A stretch of 32,393 bases of DNA from Armatimonadota bacterium. GTDB taxonomy: Bacteria; Armatimonadota; JAAZEB01. Below are positions 1 through 7,088 of this stretch, piece by piece. Each line of letters starts with the position of its first letter. The first letter of the stretch is position 1. The stretch covers positions 1 through 32,393 of the forward strand of contig JAAZEB010000155.1 of NCBI GenBank assembly GCA_012512505.1, read 5' to 3'. A program made the position numbers and the translations under genes. The notes beneath the pieces were generated by a model, which made no database searches, was not told the origin of the DNA, and saw only the letters and a list, made by a program, of their open reading frames with translations.

Positions 1-120
1 CTGGCAACGGAAGGTGGCCAGGCGTGCGAGAGACACCTCTACTTCGGCCATACCAAGCGAGGTTCAAATCGCGCGCCATTTCGCTCTGCTGACAGGCAAG
101 CATTGTGTTAGGCTCTAAAC

Positions 121-510
121 TCCAATCAGGATGACAGATTCACAGGTGGGTGCCTAGAACCCGCCTGTAGGGCAACACGCATGGGCAGCACTGACACGCA
201 ACACGTGCGCTGTCACTCTCGTTAGCACACAAGCACACAGCCGGGAATCTGTCATCCTGAGCGAAGCGAAGGATCTGCCCCTCGACGCACAAGGGGGTGT
301 CTAGAACCCGCCTGTAGGGCAGCGCGCATGGTCTCCTGACGCGCGGGCGGTACCGCAGCGTCTGCGTCGCCTGGGGAAGAGATCCTTCGCTTCGCTCAGA
401 GCTTGCCCTGAGCGAAGCGAAGGGATGACAAATTCACAAGGGGGTGCCTAGAACCCGCCTGTAGGGCCACGCCTGTATGGCAACACGCATGGGCAGCACC
501 GACACGCCCT
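121..510. repeat. Three-copy intergenic repeat cluster with hairpin
   Basis: The first 540 bases have no convincing gene. They contain three copies of a roughly 40-bp unit with the core CTAGAACCCGCCTGTAGGGC, at about 141-199, 288-331 and 435-510. The first and third copies continue into near-identical flanks (GCAACACGCATGGGCAGCAC). Copies 1 and 3 are preceded by an ATGACA(G/A)ATTCACA tail. The related AGCGAAGCGAAGG module occurs at 245-276 and, as a perfect inverted repeat, at 384-399 and 408-423 (16-bp stem, 8-nt loop). I read this as a REP-like non-coding element family. Confidence 0.8.
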
Positions 511-540
511 ACGCATCGCGTATTACGTCTGCGCGGCTCA

Positions 541-3500
541 CTAGCACTCGCTGTGCCCGCAGGCGTGGCAGGTCATGCAGCCTTCCTCATGGATGAAGGC
601 AGCCTGCCCGCAGGCGGGGCACAGGTCGGCGGCCACCCCGACCGGCGGTTCCGTCTCGTGGCTGGCAAGCTCGTCCGGAACCGGGTGCCCGTTGCCACTG
701 CCCTCCACGCCGTAATGCTCCTCCAACGCCTGGGCCACCGCATCCGGCAGCGAGCGCACTCGGTCGCGGCCGAAGCCGATCCAGCGCGCGCCGCCGATCC
801 CCTTCATCTGGTTCACCATTTCGCGGATGCGGTCCAGGGGGCTGAGGGGCGAGGCGATGCGCAGCACCAGGGACATCAGGCGCCCAATCGCCTCCGCCAT
901 CGCTTTGACGTCGGTGCCTCCCTTGCCGATGTCCACGAACACCTCGAAGGGGCGGCCCTCCGCGTCGTTGTTCATCGTGATGTGGGCAGTGCCGGCGGGC
1001 GTCTTCTTGCTGACGGTGACGCCGTAGCGCTTGTAGGGCCGGGGGCGCACCTTCGGCTGCTCCGCCACTGCCGGGGCCGCCGCCGGCTTCTCGCTCGCCT
1101 CTTTGCGCAGCAGCACCTGTTCGTCACGCGAGCCGTCGCGGTAGATCGTACCCCCTTTGCAGCCGAGGCGGTACATCAACTCGTACAGTTCGCGTGTCTG
1201 AGCCACCGTGTAGTTGTTCGGCACGTTGCAGGTCTTGGAGATGCTGGAATCGATCCAGCGCTGGACGGCGGCCTGCACGCGCACGTGCTCCTCGGGCGTC
1301 AGGTCCATCGCCGTGACGAAGAAGTCTGGCAGCGGCTCGCCCGGGTTCAGCTCCTGCCACTCGCGCACAATCTCTACGTTCTCCTCATGAACGCCCAGCC
1401 GGCTCTTGCGGAAGTAGGTCCACGAGAAGTACGGCTCGATGCCGGTGGAGGTGCCGACCATCGTTCCAATCGTGCCGTTCGGAGCCTGCGTCAGCAGTGT
1501 CACGTTGCGCACGCCCTTTTCAGCCACCAGGGCGCGCACGTCCTCCGGCATGCGCTTCATGTAGCCGCTCTGCAGGAACTTCTCGGCATCGAACTTGGGG
1601 AAGGCACCCTTCTCGGCGGCCAACTCCGCCGCGGCGCGGTAGGCCTCGCGGGCGATGAACTCGTAGAGCCGGTCGATGAACTTTTCCGACTCGGCGCTGC
1701 CATAGCGGATGCCGAGGCGAATCAGCATCTCCGCCAGGCCCATCGTGTTCAGGCCCACGCGCCGCTCCGACTTTTGCTGCGTCTCGTTCTCGGTGAAGAA
1801 GTAGGGCGTCGCGTCGATCACATCGTCCAGGAAGCGCACCGCGTAGCGCACCGCCTGCCCCAGCGGCTCCCAGTCCACCTCGCCGTCCTTCACGAACCGC
1901 GACAGGTTGATCGCCCCCAGGTTGCACACGCCCCAACTTGGCAGGCCCTGCTCGCCGCAGTTGTGCACCACGATCCCGTTCGCGACGAACGAGTGGGTCA
2001 GCGGCTCCGTCAGGTCGTAAACCTCCTCCTCGCCCTCGTACTCCAGAGACTGGAAGGTGGCGCGGTAGTCCTCACGGTAGGGGCCGCGGGTGCATCGCTC
2101 CAGGTAGGCCTGCAGTGCGTCCTGCTTGCGCCGCAGGAGGAAGCCGATCTCCTCCGCGAAGCGCGTCAGGTTGTCCTTGGAGATGACCAGGTCGTGGTAG
2201 GCCGCGGCCCGGTAGAAAGCGTGCCCCCCTTTGCCGTCCGGCATCTCGGCCATCCGCTCCGGCTTGCGGTTGCGGTACAGGGTGCTGGCGATGCCGAAGT
2301 TGAGCAGCAGGCGCTGCACGTCGAGGAGCAGCCCCTCGCTCTTCGACGAGAGCCGGACGCTGCATCCCTTCTCGCCGCTATCGTTGACCTGCCCGTCCGC
2401 GGTAAAGAGCGCGGCCAGGAAGCCGGCCTGCATCTCCCGCGAGGCGGTGAAGAGGCGCTCCGGCACTTTCAGCTTGTCGCCCACCAGCCCAAACTCGTTC
2501 GCGACCCGCCACAGCCGCCACCCACCGACGCGCGCTTCGTCGCGCCCGGCAACCTCAATGGCGCTCACCGGGTAGGGACGGTTGGCTTTCTCCATGCCGG
2601 CCACGATCCGGTTCACCTTCTCGGCGAAGGCCGGAGCCAACTCACGCTTCTCCTCGCCGAAGAAGGAGAGCACCGCCTCGTTCGCCTTGATGGTGCCGTC
2701 GCCCACCAGCCAGCCGAGCACCTCGCCCAACTCGCGTGTGCCGGTGCGCCCGAAGCCGCCGCCCCCCATCTGCAAGTGCACGCGGTCGCCCGGCACCAGG
2801 GCATCGGCACGCACCCAGCCGCGGTCGGTACGCACGCGGTGGTCGCCGGTCAGGCGCACCGTGTAGCCTTCGGCCGTGCGCAGCCGGTAGACCGGTTTGA
2901 CCCCCGTGCGGAAGACATCCGCCGCGGGCGCGAACCGTCGCTCAGGCGATAGACGCTCGTCCAGGGCGACGTCCACCTCCGGGTGCATGGCCAGATCCCC
3001 GATGCGCTCCAGGCCGCGACTGGTCGCCACCAGCGTCTCCGCGGTAACACACGGGTTTGTGCACAAGATCGGCGCGTAGTACCAGGAGTTGGACATGCGG
3101 TTGTAGCGGTCCACGAAGAAGACGCCCGGTTCGGCGCTGGCCCAGGCGCTTTCGATGATCGCGTTCCAGATCTCGCGCGCCGAGCGCGTCTTGTGGACCA
3201 CCACCGGCTTGCCGGCCGCGCGCCAGGCATCCAGGTCACCATCCCACCGGGTATCGAACTCCGGGTCGCTGGTGTCGGGGAAGACCAGCTCCCACTCGCG
3301 GTCGGCCTCCACCGCGGCCATGAAGTCGTCGGTGATGCCAACGCTGATGTTGGCGTTGGTGATCTTGCCGGCCTCGCGCTTGGCGGTGATGAAGTCCAGC
3401 ACGTCCGGGTGCCAGACGTTGAGGATCAGCATCAGGGCGCCGCGCCGCGACCCACCCTGCTCGATCAGGCCGGTGACGAAGGAGTAGAGGCCGCCCCAGG

Positions 3501-4155
3501 AGACCGAGCCGGAGGAGCGCCCGTTGACGCCGCGCACGTAGGAGTGGCGCGGGCGCAGGCTGGAAAGGTTGATCCCGACGCCGCCCCCGCGCGACATGAT
3601 CTCCATCATCGCCGAGAGCGTGTCGACAATCCCCTTGCGCGAGTCGCGCGGGCTGGGCACCACGTAGCAGTTGTAGTAGGTGAGCTGCTGGTCGGTGCCG
3701 GCGGCGGTGAGGATCCGTCCGGCGGGCACGAACTTCCAGTCGTCCAGCAGCCAGCGGAAGCGCTGCTCCCACTCGGCGGCTTTCGGCCCCTCCACGGCGG
3801 CGATGCCACGGGCCACGCGGGCCATCATCTCCTCGGGGCGCGTTTCCAGCGGCTTGTCAATGTGCTCCACCGCGCGCTGCAGCGTGCTCCCATCGCGCAG
3901 CCGCACCGTCACCGTGCCGTCTTGCAGGTCGGCAATCGTGCCGATCTCGCGCTGGCCGGTTTTCACGTCGGTGCAGACCACTACCACGTCGCCCACTGCC
4001 AGCGATCTCTTGCTGGCATCCTTCAAGGCGTAGCGGTCCAGGAAGATCTTCTCGCCCAGTTCATTCAGTCGATTGCGCGCGGGCGCCTCATCCCCCGAAG
4101 CCTGGTCCGACCGGGCCTCATCAACCCGGTGGGAATCTGATCGGGTGGTATCCAT
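541..4155 (-). CDS. nrdJ: Vitamin B12-dependent (class II) ribonucleotide reductase with intein
   Basis: Reduces ribonucleotides to deoxyribonucleotides in the cytoplasm, using adenosylcobalamin to make the cysteine thiyl radical. Numbering here starts from a GTG three codons upstream (4164). The N-terminal redox cysteine lies in YYNCYVV (Cys166). The catalytic NPCGEQ motif is split by an intein (see separate entry), so the radical cysteine is Cys736 and the second redox cysteine is Cys747 in GVCNLGAINL, 11 residues later as in Thermotoga NrdJ. A TSCPD-like region and a C-terminal zinc motif (CPACG...CHACG) that may feed electrons to the active site follow. Residues about 53-105 are an extra, probably beta-barrel, insertion before the ATP-cone-like start of the fold. 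The ATG at 4155 is preferred because AGGAG lies 8 nt before it, whereas the upstream GTG overlaps that site. Without the intein the protein is about 840 residues, normal for the family. nrdR lies directly upstream on the same strand. Confidence 0.96.
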   Translation of the reverse strand: MDTTRSDSHRVDEARSDQASGDEAPARNRLNELGEKIFLDRYALKDASKRSLAVGDVVVVCTDVKTGQREIGTIADLQDGTVTVRLRDGSTLQRAVEHIDKPLETRPEEMMARVARGIAAVEGPKAAEWEQRFRWLLDDWKFVPAGRILTAAGTDQQLTYYNCYVVPSPRDSRKGIVDTLSAMMEIMSRGGGVGINLSSLRPRHSYVRGVNGRSSGSVSWGGLYSFVTGLIEQGGSRRGALMLILNVWHPDVLDFITAKREAGKITNANISVGITDDFMAAVEADREWELVFPDTSDPEFDTRWDGDLDAWRAAGKPVVVHKTRSAREIWNAIIESAWASAEPGVFFVDRYNRMSNSWYYAPILCTNPCVTAETLVATSRGLERIGDLAMHPEVDVALDERLSPERRFAPAADVFRTGVKPVYRLRTAEGYTVRLTGDHRVRTDRGWVRADALVPGDRVHLQMGGGGFGRTGTRELGEVLGWLVGDGTIKANEAVLSFFGEEKRELAPAFAEKVNRIVAGMEKANRPYPVSAIEVAGRDEARVGGWRLWRVANEFGLVGDKLKVPERLFTASREMQAGFLAALFTADGQVNDSGEKGCSVRLSSKSEGLLLDVQRLLLNFGIASTLYRNRKPERMAEMPDGKGGHAFYRAAAYHDLVISKDNLTRFAEEIGFLLRRKQDALQAYLERCTRGPYREDYRATFQSLEYEGEEEVYDLTEPLTHSFVANGIVVHNCGEQGLPSWGVCNLGAINLSRFVKDGEVDWEPLGQAVRYAVRFLDDVIDATPYFFTENETQQKSERRVGLNTMGLAEMLIRLGIRYGSAESEKFIDRLYEFIAREAYRAAAELAAEKGAFPKFDAEKFLQSGYMKRMPEDVRALVAEKGVRNVTLLTQAPNGTIGTMVGTSTGIEPYFSWTYFRKSRLGVHEENVEIVREWQELNPGEPLPDFFVTAMDLTPEEHVRVQAAVQRWIDSSISKTCNVPNNYTVAQTRELYELMYRLGCKGGTIYRDGSRDEQVLLRKEASEKPAAAPAVAEQPKVRPRPYKRYGVTVSKKTPAGTAHITMNNDAEGRPFEVFVDIGKGGTDVKAMAEAIGRLMSLVLRIASPLSPLDRIREMVNQMKGIGGARWIGFGRDRVRSLPDAVAQALEEHYGVEGSGNGHPVPDELASHETEPPVGVAADLCPACGQAAFIHEEGCMTCHACGHSEC
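1960..3051 (-). other. Intein with LAGLIDADG homing endonuclease inside NrdJ
   Basis: A 364-residue in-frame insertion splits TNP^CGEQ. It begins with Cys (CVTAETLVATSRG, the A block), has a B-block TGDHRVRT with the expected histidine, and ends in HSFVANGIVVHN followed by Cys+1 of the extein. All residues needed for standard Cys/Asn/Cys splicing are present. Two dodecapeptide motifs, LGEVLGWLVGDG and GFLAALFTADG, keep their acidic residues (the Asp of GDG and of ADG). The homing endonuclease domain therefore looks intact. Boundaries are exact to the residue, because the host motif NPCGEQ is restored on removal. Confidence 0.95.
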
Positions 4156-4357
4156 AAAACTCACTCCTCGCGTTGGGATGGCATCAGTGTCACGGTTCCA
4201 TCGCCTTCACGATGACGTACTGCGAGACGCTGCGATGCACCGCTGGTTTCACTACGGATGATGGGGTCTGCGCTCGTGCCACCACCTGGCCCACGCCCGG
4301 CGGCGCCGGCCACCGTCGCAAAAGTGCACGAGCGTTTGGAACACTCTACTCCCCGGC

Positions 4358-4858
4358 TTACTCGCCGTAGGGGAGGCGGGGTTGGTCGCGCGGCGGCGCG
4401 TCCTTCTCCTCGTGCCGCAGCACGTCCACCAACTCACGGAACTGCGTCACGTCGCGAAACTGGCGGTAAACCGAGGCAAAGCGCACGTAGGCGACGTGGT
4501 CCAGCTCGCGCAGGCGCGCCATCAGCAGCTCGCCGATCTGCGCCGACTCGATCTCCCGGTCCACCCGGTTGACGAGTTCGCGGTCGATCTCCTCGGCAAG
4601 CTGCGCCAGCGCGTCGGCGTCCACGTTGCGTTTGTGACACGCCACCTGGAGGCTCCGCAGCACCTTGTTGCGGTCGTAAGGCTCGCGGCGACCATCCTTC
4701 TTCACCACCATCAGGCGCTTCTCTTCGATCTCCTCGTAGGTGGTGAACCGCTTGCCGCACTCCAAGCACTGGCGGCGCCGCTTCGTGGCCTCTCCCTCTC
4801 GGATCTCCCGGGAGTCGATCACCTTGTCTTGTAGGCTACCGCAATAGGGACACTTCAC
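4358..4858 (-). CDS. nrdR: Transcriptional repressor NrdR
   Basis: An ATP/dATP-sensing repressor of ribonucleotide reductase genes, about 166 residues. The N-terminal zinc ribbon is visible as CPYCG and CLECGKRF, followed by an ATP-cone domain (VVKKDGRREPYDRNKVLRSL). The family normally begins MKCPYCG, and here GTG-AAG-TGT at 4858 matches with an AGGGAG Shine-Dalgarno 9 nt upstream. An in-frame TTG at 4894 falls inside the -10 box and is unlikely. It lies immediately upstream of nrdJ on the same strand, about 200 bp away, the usual arrangement for its main target. No clear NrdR-box pair could be identified by eye before nrdJ. Confidence 0.95.
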   Translation of the reverse strand: MKCPYCGSLQDKVIDSREIREGEATKRRRQCLECGKRFTTYEEIEEKRLMVVKKDGRREPYDRNKVLRSLQVACHKRNVDADALAQLAEEIDRELVNRVDREIESAQIGELLMARLRELDHVAYVRFASVYRQFRDVTQFRELVDVLRHEEKDAPPRDQPRLPYGE

Positions 4859-4892
4859 GTGCGCCAGCTCCCTACATGTTGTGTGGTAAGCC

Positions 4893-4922
4893 AATATAGC
4901 ACGCCAGATATGCCGCTGTCAA
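4893..4922 (-). promoter_or_regulatory. Sigma70-type promoter of nrdR
   Basis: On the minus strand TTGACA (4922-4917) and TATATT (4898-4893) are separated by 18 bp. Transcription would start near 4886, giving a leader of about 28 nt before the GTG start. The leader contains ACACAACATGTAGG, a partial dyad that could be an autoregulatory site, but the match to an NrdR box is weak. Confidence 0.8.
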
Positions 4923-5028
4923 GAGGATTCTCCACCAACCGGTAGGGTTCCCGGCGCCGAGGCGGTGGCAAATGGAGTCAGGAAGGCGAGGGGATCGCGA
5001 GGGGTGGGGTGGGGAGTAGGCCCCCCGG

Positions 5029-5230
5029 CCCCCCAAAGTTGGGGGGAGCAGGTCTCCAGCCCTCCAAAGTTGGGGGAGTAGCCGCGTACGGAGATAGTTC
5101 CCCCCGGACTCGGGGGGTCAGGGGGGCCAGCCCCTACCGGTTCCCCCCGGATTCGGGGGGGCAGGGGGGCAATCTCCTGCCGGTTCCCCCGAGTTCGGGG
5201 GGGCAGGGGGGCCATCTCCTACCCCCCTGC
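5029..5230. repeat. Cluster of C6/G6 hairpin repeats
   Basis: Five short inverted repeats lie in the 340-bp gap after sat. Two are of the type CCCCCCAAAGTTGGGGGG (5029-5046, 5060-5078) and three of the type CCCCCCGGAxTCGGGGGG (5100-5117, 5143-5160, 5186-5203). The last three are followed by a CAGGGGGGC tract. The runs of six or seven G on both strands could form hairpins or G-quadruplexes. Position just after the sat stop fits a transcription barrier or terminator. The short open frame across it encodes only Pro/Gly-rich repeats and is not called as a gene. Confidence 0.8.
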
Positions 5231-5238
5231 CCATGGCT

Positions 5239-6396
5239 TTAGCCGCGCAGGCTGTCGATCAGCACCCGTGCCACCTCGGGGCGGGTGAACTCCACCGGCG
5301 GCACCTCGCCGGCGCGCAACATCTCGCGCACCTTGGTGCCGCTGAGGAAGACGTGGTGCTCCTTGCCGTGCGGGCAGGTCTTGGTGGAGGCCATGCAGCC
5401 GCACACGCGGCAATTGAAGGCGTGTTCGAAGAAGAGCGGGGTAATCCCCAGTTCGTCGGGGGTGAACTCGTCGAAGATGTGCTGGGCGTCGTAGGTACCG
5501 TAGTAGTTGCCGACGCCGGCATGGTCGCGCCCGACGATGAAGTGAGTGCAGCCGTAGTTCTTGCGCACGAGGGCGTGGAAGATCGCCTCGCGCGGGCCGG
5601 CGTAGCGCATCGCCGCGGGCAGCACGCCGAGCACCACGCGCTCGCGCGGGTAGTAGCCTTCCAGCAGCACCTCGTAGCAGCGCATGCGGACGTCGGCGGG
5701 GATGTCGTCGTCCTTGGTCTCGCCCACCAGCGGGTGCAGGAAGAGGCCGTCACCCACCTCCAGGGCGCACTTCTGGATGTACTCGTGGGCGCGGTGGACC
5801 GGGTTGCGCGTTTGGAAGCCGACCACGCGCTTCCAGCCCTTCTCGACGAAGACGCGGCGCGAGTCGGCCGGGTCGAGGCGATACTGGGGGAACTGCTGCC
5901 GGCCGGGGCGGCGCAGCACCGTCACCGGCCCGCCCAGGAGCACCGGGCCCTGGGCATACAGCGCCCGCACGCCGGGATGGGCCTCCTCAGTGGTGCGGTA
6001 GACCTGCTGAGCCTCGTGCCGCGCGTCGTAGCCGTACTTCTCCTCCAGGGTCAGGATCGCCACGATCTGCCCGGCCGTGTCGCGCAGGGCCACCTCCTGC
6101 CCTTCCTTCAGGGCGTCCGCCTGCTCCTGGCTGGCGGAAAGGGTGATCGGGATGCTCCAGGGCAGGCCGTTGGCCAGGTGCATCGTGGCGACAACGCTCT
6201 GGTAGTCCGCGGCGCCCAGGAAGCCGCGCAGTGGGCTGAAGGCACCGATGGCGAGCATCTCCAGGTCAGAGAGCTCGCGCTCATTCAAGGTGAGGGCGGG
6301 CAGGCCGGCGGCCCGGTCCAGCAGGTCGGCGCGGGCTTCCGCCGGGGCGAACAGGTTCAGCAGTTCGCCCCCGTGGGGGGGGATGGTCTCTCGCAA
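5239..6396 (-). CDS. sat: Sulfate adenylyltransferase (ATP sulfurylase)
   Basis: Forms adenosine 5'-phosphosulfate from ATP and sulfate, the first step of sulfate activation, in the cytoplasm. Length is 385 residues, typical of the monofunctional bacterial Sat/MET3-type enzyme without a kinase domain. Nucleotide-binding motifs [11 protein letters not shown] (195-205) and GRDHAG (289-294) are intact. A cysteine-rich stretch, NCRVCGCM...CPHG (329-344), matches the zinc site seen in some bacterial and thermophile homologues. The start is TTG with an AGAGG Shine-Dalgarno 8 nt upstream. It lies 55 bp downstream of an Rrf2-family regulator, probably in one transcript. No sulfite or APS reductase gene is in the window, so an assimilatory or dissimilatory role cannot be decided; assimilation is more likely. 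Confidence 0.96.
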   Translation of the reverse strand: MRETIPPHGGELLNLFAPAEARADLLDRAAGLPALTLNERELSDLEMLAIGAFSPLRGFLGAADYQSVVATMHLANGLPWSIPITLSASQEQADALKEGQEVALRDTAGQIVAILTLEEKYGYDARHEAQQVYRTTEEAHPGVRALYAQGPVLLGGPVTVLRRPGRQQFPQYRLDPADSRRVFVEKGWKRVVGFQTRNPVHRAHEYIQKCALEVGDGLFLHPLVGETKDDDIPADVRMRCYEVLLEGYYPRERVVLGVLPAAMRYAGPREAIFHALVRKNYGCTHFIVGRDHAGVGNYYGTYDAQHIFDEFTPDELGITPLFFEHAFNCRVCGCMASTKTCPHGKEHHVFLSGTKVREMLRAGEVPPVEFTRPEVARVLIDSLRG

Positions 6397-6451
6397 CTTG
6401 GGTTCCTCTCATTGGGCCAGTGCGCTCCGCAGCGCCCCTGCCCCGGACAGC

Positions 6452-6892
6452 CTAGATGTAGAACATCGGCGCGCGCTCGCGCTCCGCTGCTTCCTGGCGC
6501 TCGGCGAGGTCGTGCAGGGTGGTGCCTTCCAGGACGGCATCGGCCTGGCTTTGCAGCCGTTCCCAGAGCTCAGCGAGGGCAACCGGGCGCTCCTCGGGCG
6601 GCAGATCCGGCGCGCGGAAGACGGCGGTGTCGCCGCGCAAGGCACGGAGCACGTCCGCGACCGTGATCTCGTCGGCGGGGCGGGCCAGCAGGAAGCCGCC
6701 AGCGGCGCCGCGCACGCTCTGCACGATGCCACCCCGGCGCAGTTGCAGGAGAATCTGGTCCAGGTAGGCCGGTGGAATGCGACCGCGCTGCGCGATGTCC
6801 CGGCTTTGGACCGGCCGTTCTTTGCCGCGCGCGGCGAGGTCGATCAGCGCCCGCAGGGCGTAGTCTTCGCGTATCCCGAAAATGGCTTTCAC
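6452..6892 (-). CDS. Rrf2-family transcriptional regulator (CymR-like)
   Basis: A winged-helix DNA-binding regulator of about 147 residues. The family signature is clear: IREDYALRALIDLA at the start, a recognition helix region (IPPAYLDQILLQLRRGGIV) and the wing VRGAAGGFLLARP. The iron-sulfur cysteines of IscR/NsrR are absent, favouring a CymR-like sulfur or cysteine-responsive type, consistent with sat directly downstream. Start choice is uncertain. GTG at 6892 gives VKAIFG, but a strong GGGAGGTGA overlaps it. That site is ideally placed (5 nt) for an ATT codon at 6883, and the promoter leaves only about 11 nt before the GTG. Confidence 0.9.
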   Translation of the reverse strand: MKAIFGIREDYALRALIDLAARGKERPVQSRDIAQRGRIPPAYLDQILLQLRRGGIVQSVRGAAGGFLLARPADEITVADVLRALRGDTAVFRAPDLPPEERPVALAELWERLQSQADAVLEGTTLHDLAERQEAAERERAPMFYI

Positions 6893-6909
6893 CTCCCAGG
6901 AACAGCCCG

Positions 6910-6939
6910 ATTGTAGCACCGCGCGTCCGGCGCTGTCAA
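6910..6939 (-). promoter_or_regulatory. Sigma70 promoter of rrf2-sat
   Basis: Minus-strand TTGACA (6939-6934), an 18-bp spacer and TACAAT (6915-6910). The predicted start near 6903 gives a very short leader. Confidence 0.85.
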
Positions 6940-6969
6940 TGCGTGGTGCCGTCCCGAGCAAACGTGCGC

Positions 6970-6999
6970 TTGATTGGGTGTCTGCCTGCATGCTATAAT
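6970..6999 (+). promoter_or_regulatory. Sigma70 promoter of the methyltransferase operon
   Basis: Plus-strand TTGATT (6970-6975), an 18-bp spacer and a consensus TATAAT (6994-6999). It diverges from the rrf2 promoter, with only 30 bp between the two -35 boxes, so a regulator binding between them could control both. Confidence 0.8.
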
Positions 7000-7014
7000 G
7001 CGCGGGGAGGGGGC

Positions 7015-7054
7015 GGGTGGTAGGAGCGCGGGTGCCACCCACCGTCGCGGTGGG
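7015..7054 (+). promoter_or_regulatory. Overlapping alternative hairpins in the operon leader
   Basis: GGGTGG (7015-7020) can pair with CCACCC (7035-7040), while CCCACC (7038-7043) can pair with GGTGGG (7049-7054). The two stems share bases and exclude each other. They also cover a GTG at 7032 that has a TAGGAG 5 nt upstream. A regulatory role is inference only. Confidence 0.4.
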
Positions 7055-7088
7055 GAGCCCGCTTCCGGCGCGGCAGGGACCAGCAGCG

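Noticed and set aside
553-2952. Long plus-strand open frame opposite nrdJ
   Set aside because: It is the antisense shadow of a GC-rich gene. The product is His/Val/Leu-rich without any family motif, while the minus strand encodes a complete ribonucleotide reductase.
4156-4357. Cobalamin riboswitch or NrdR-box pair upstream of nrdJ
   Set aside because: No B12-box-like sequence and no pair of ACACNATATNTNGTGT-like sites could be found in this 200-bp gap.
4919-5215. Short minus-strand frame over the C6/G6 repeats
   Set aside because: Its protein is only repeat-derived Pro/Gly segments; it has no Shine-Dalgarno and is explained by the repeats.
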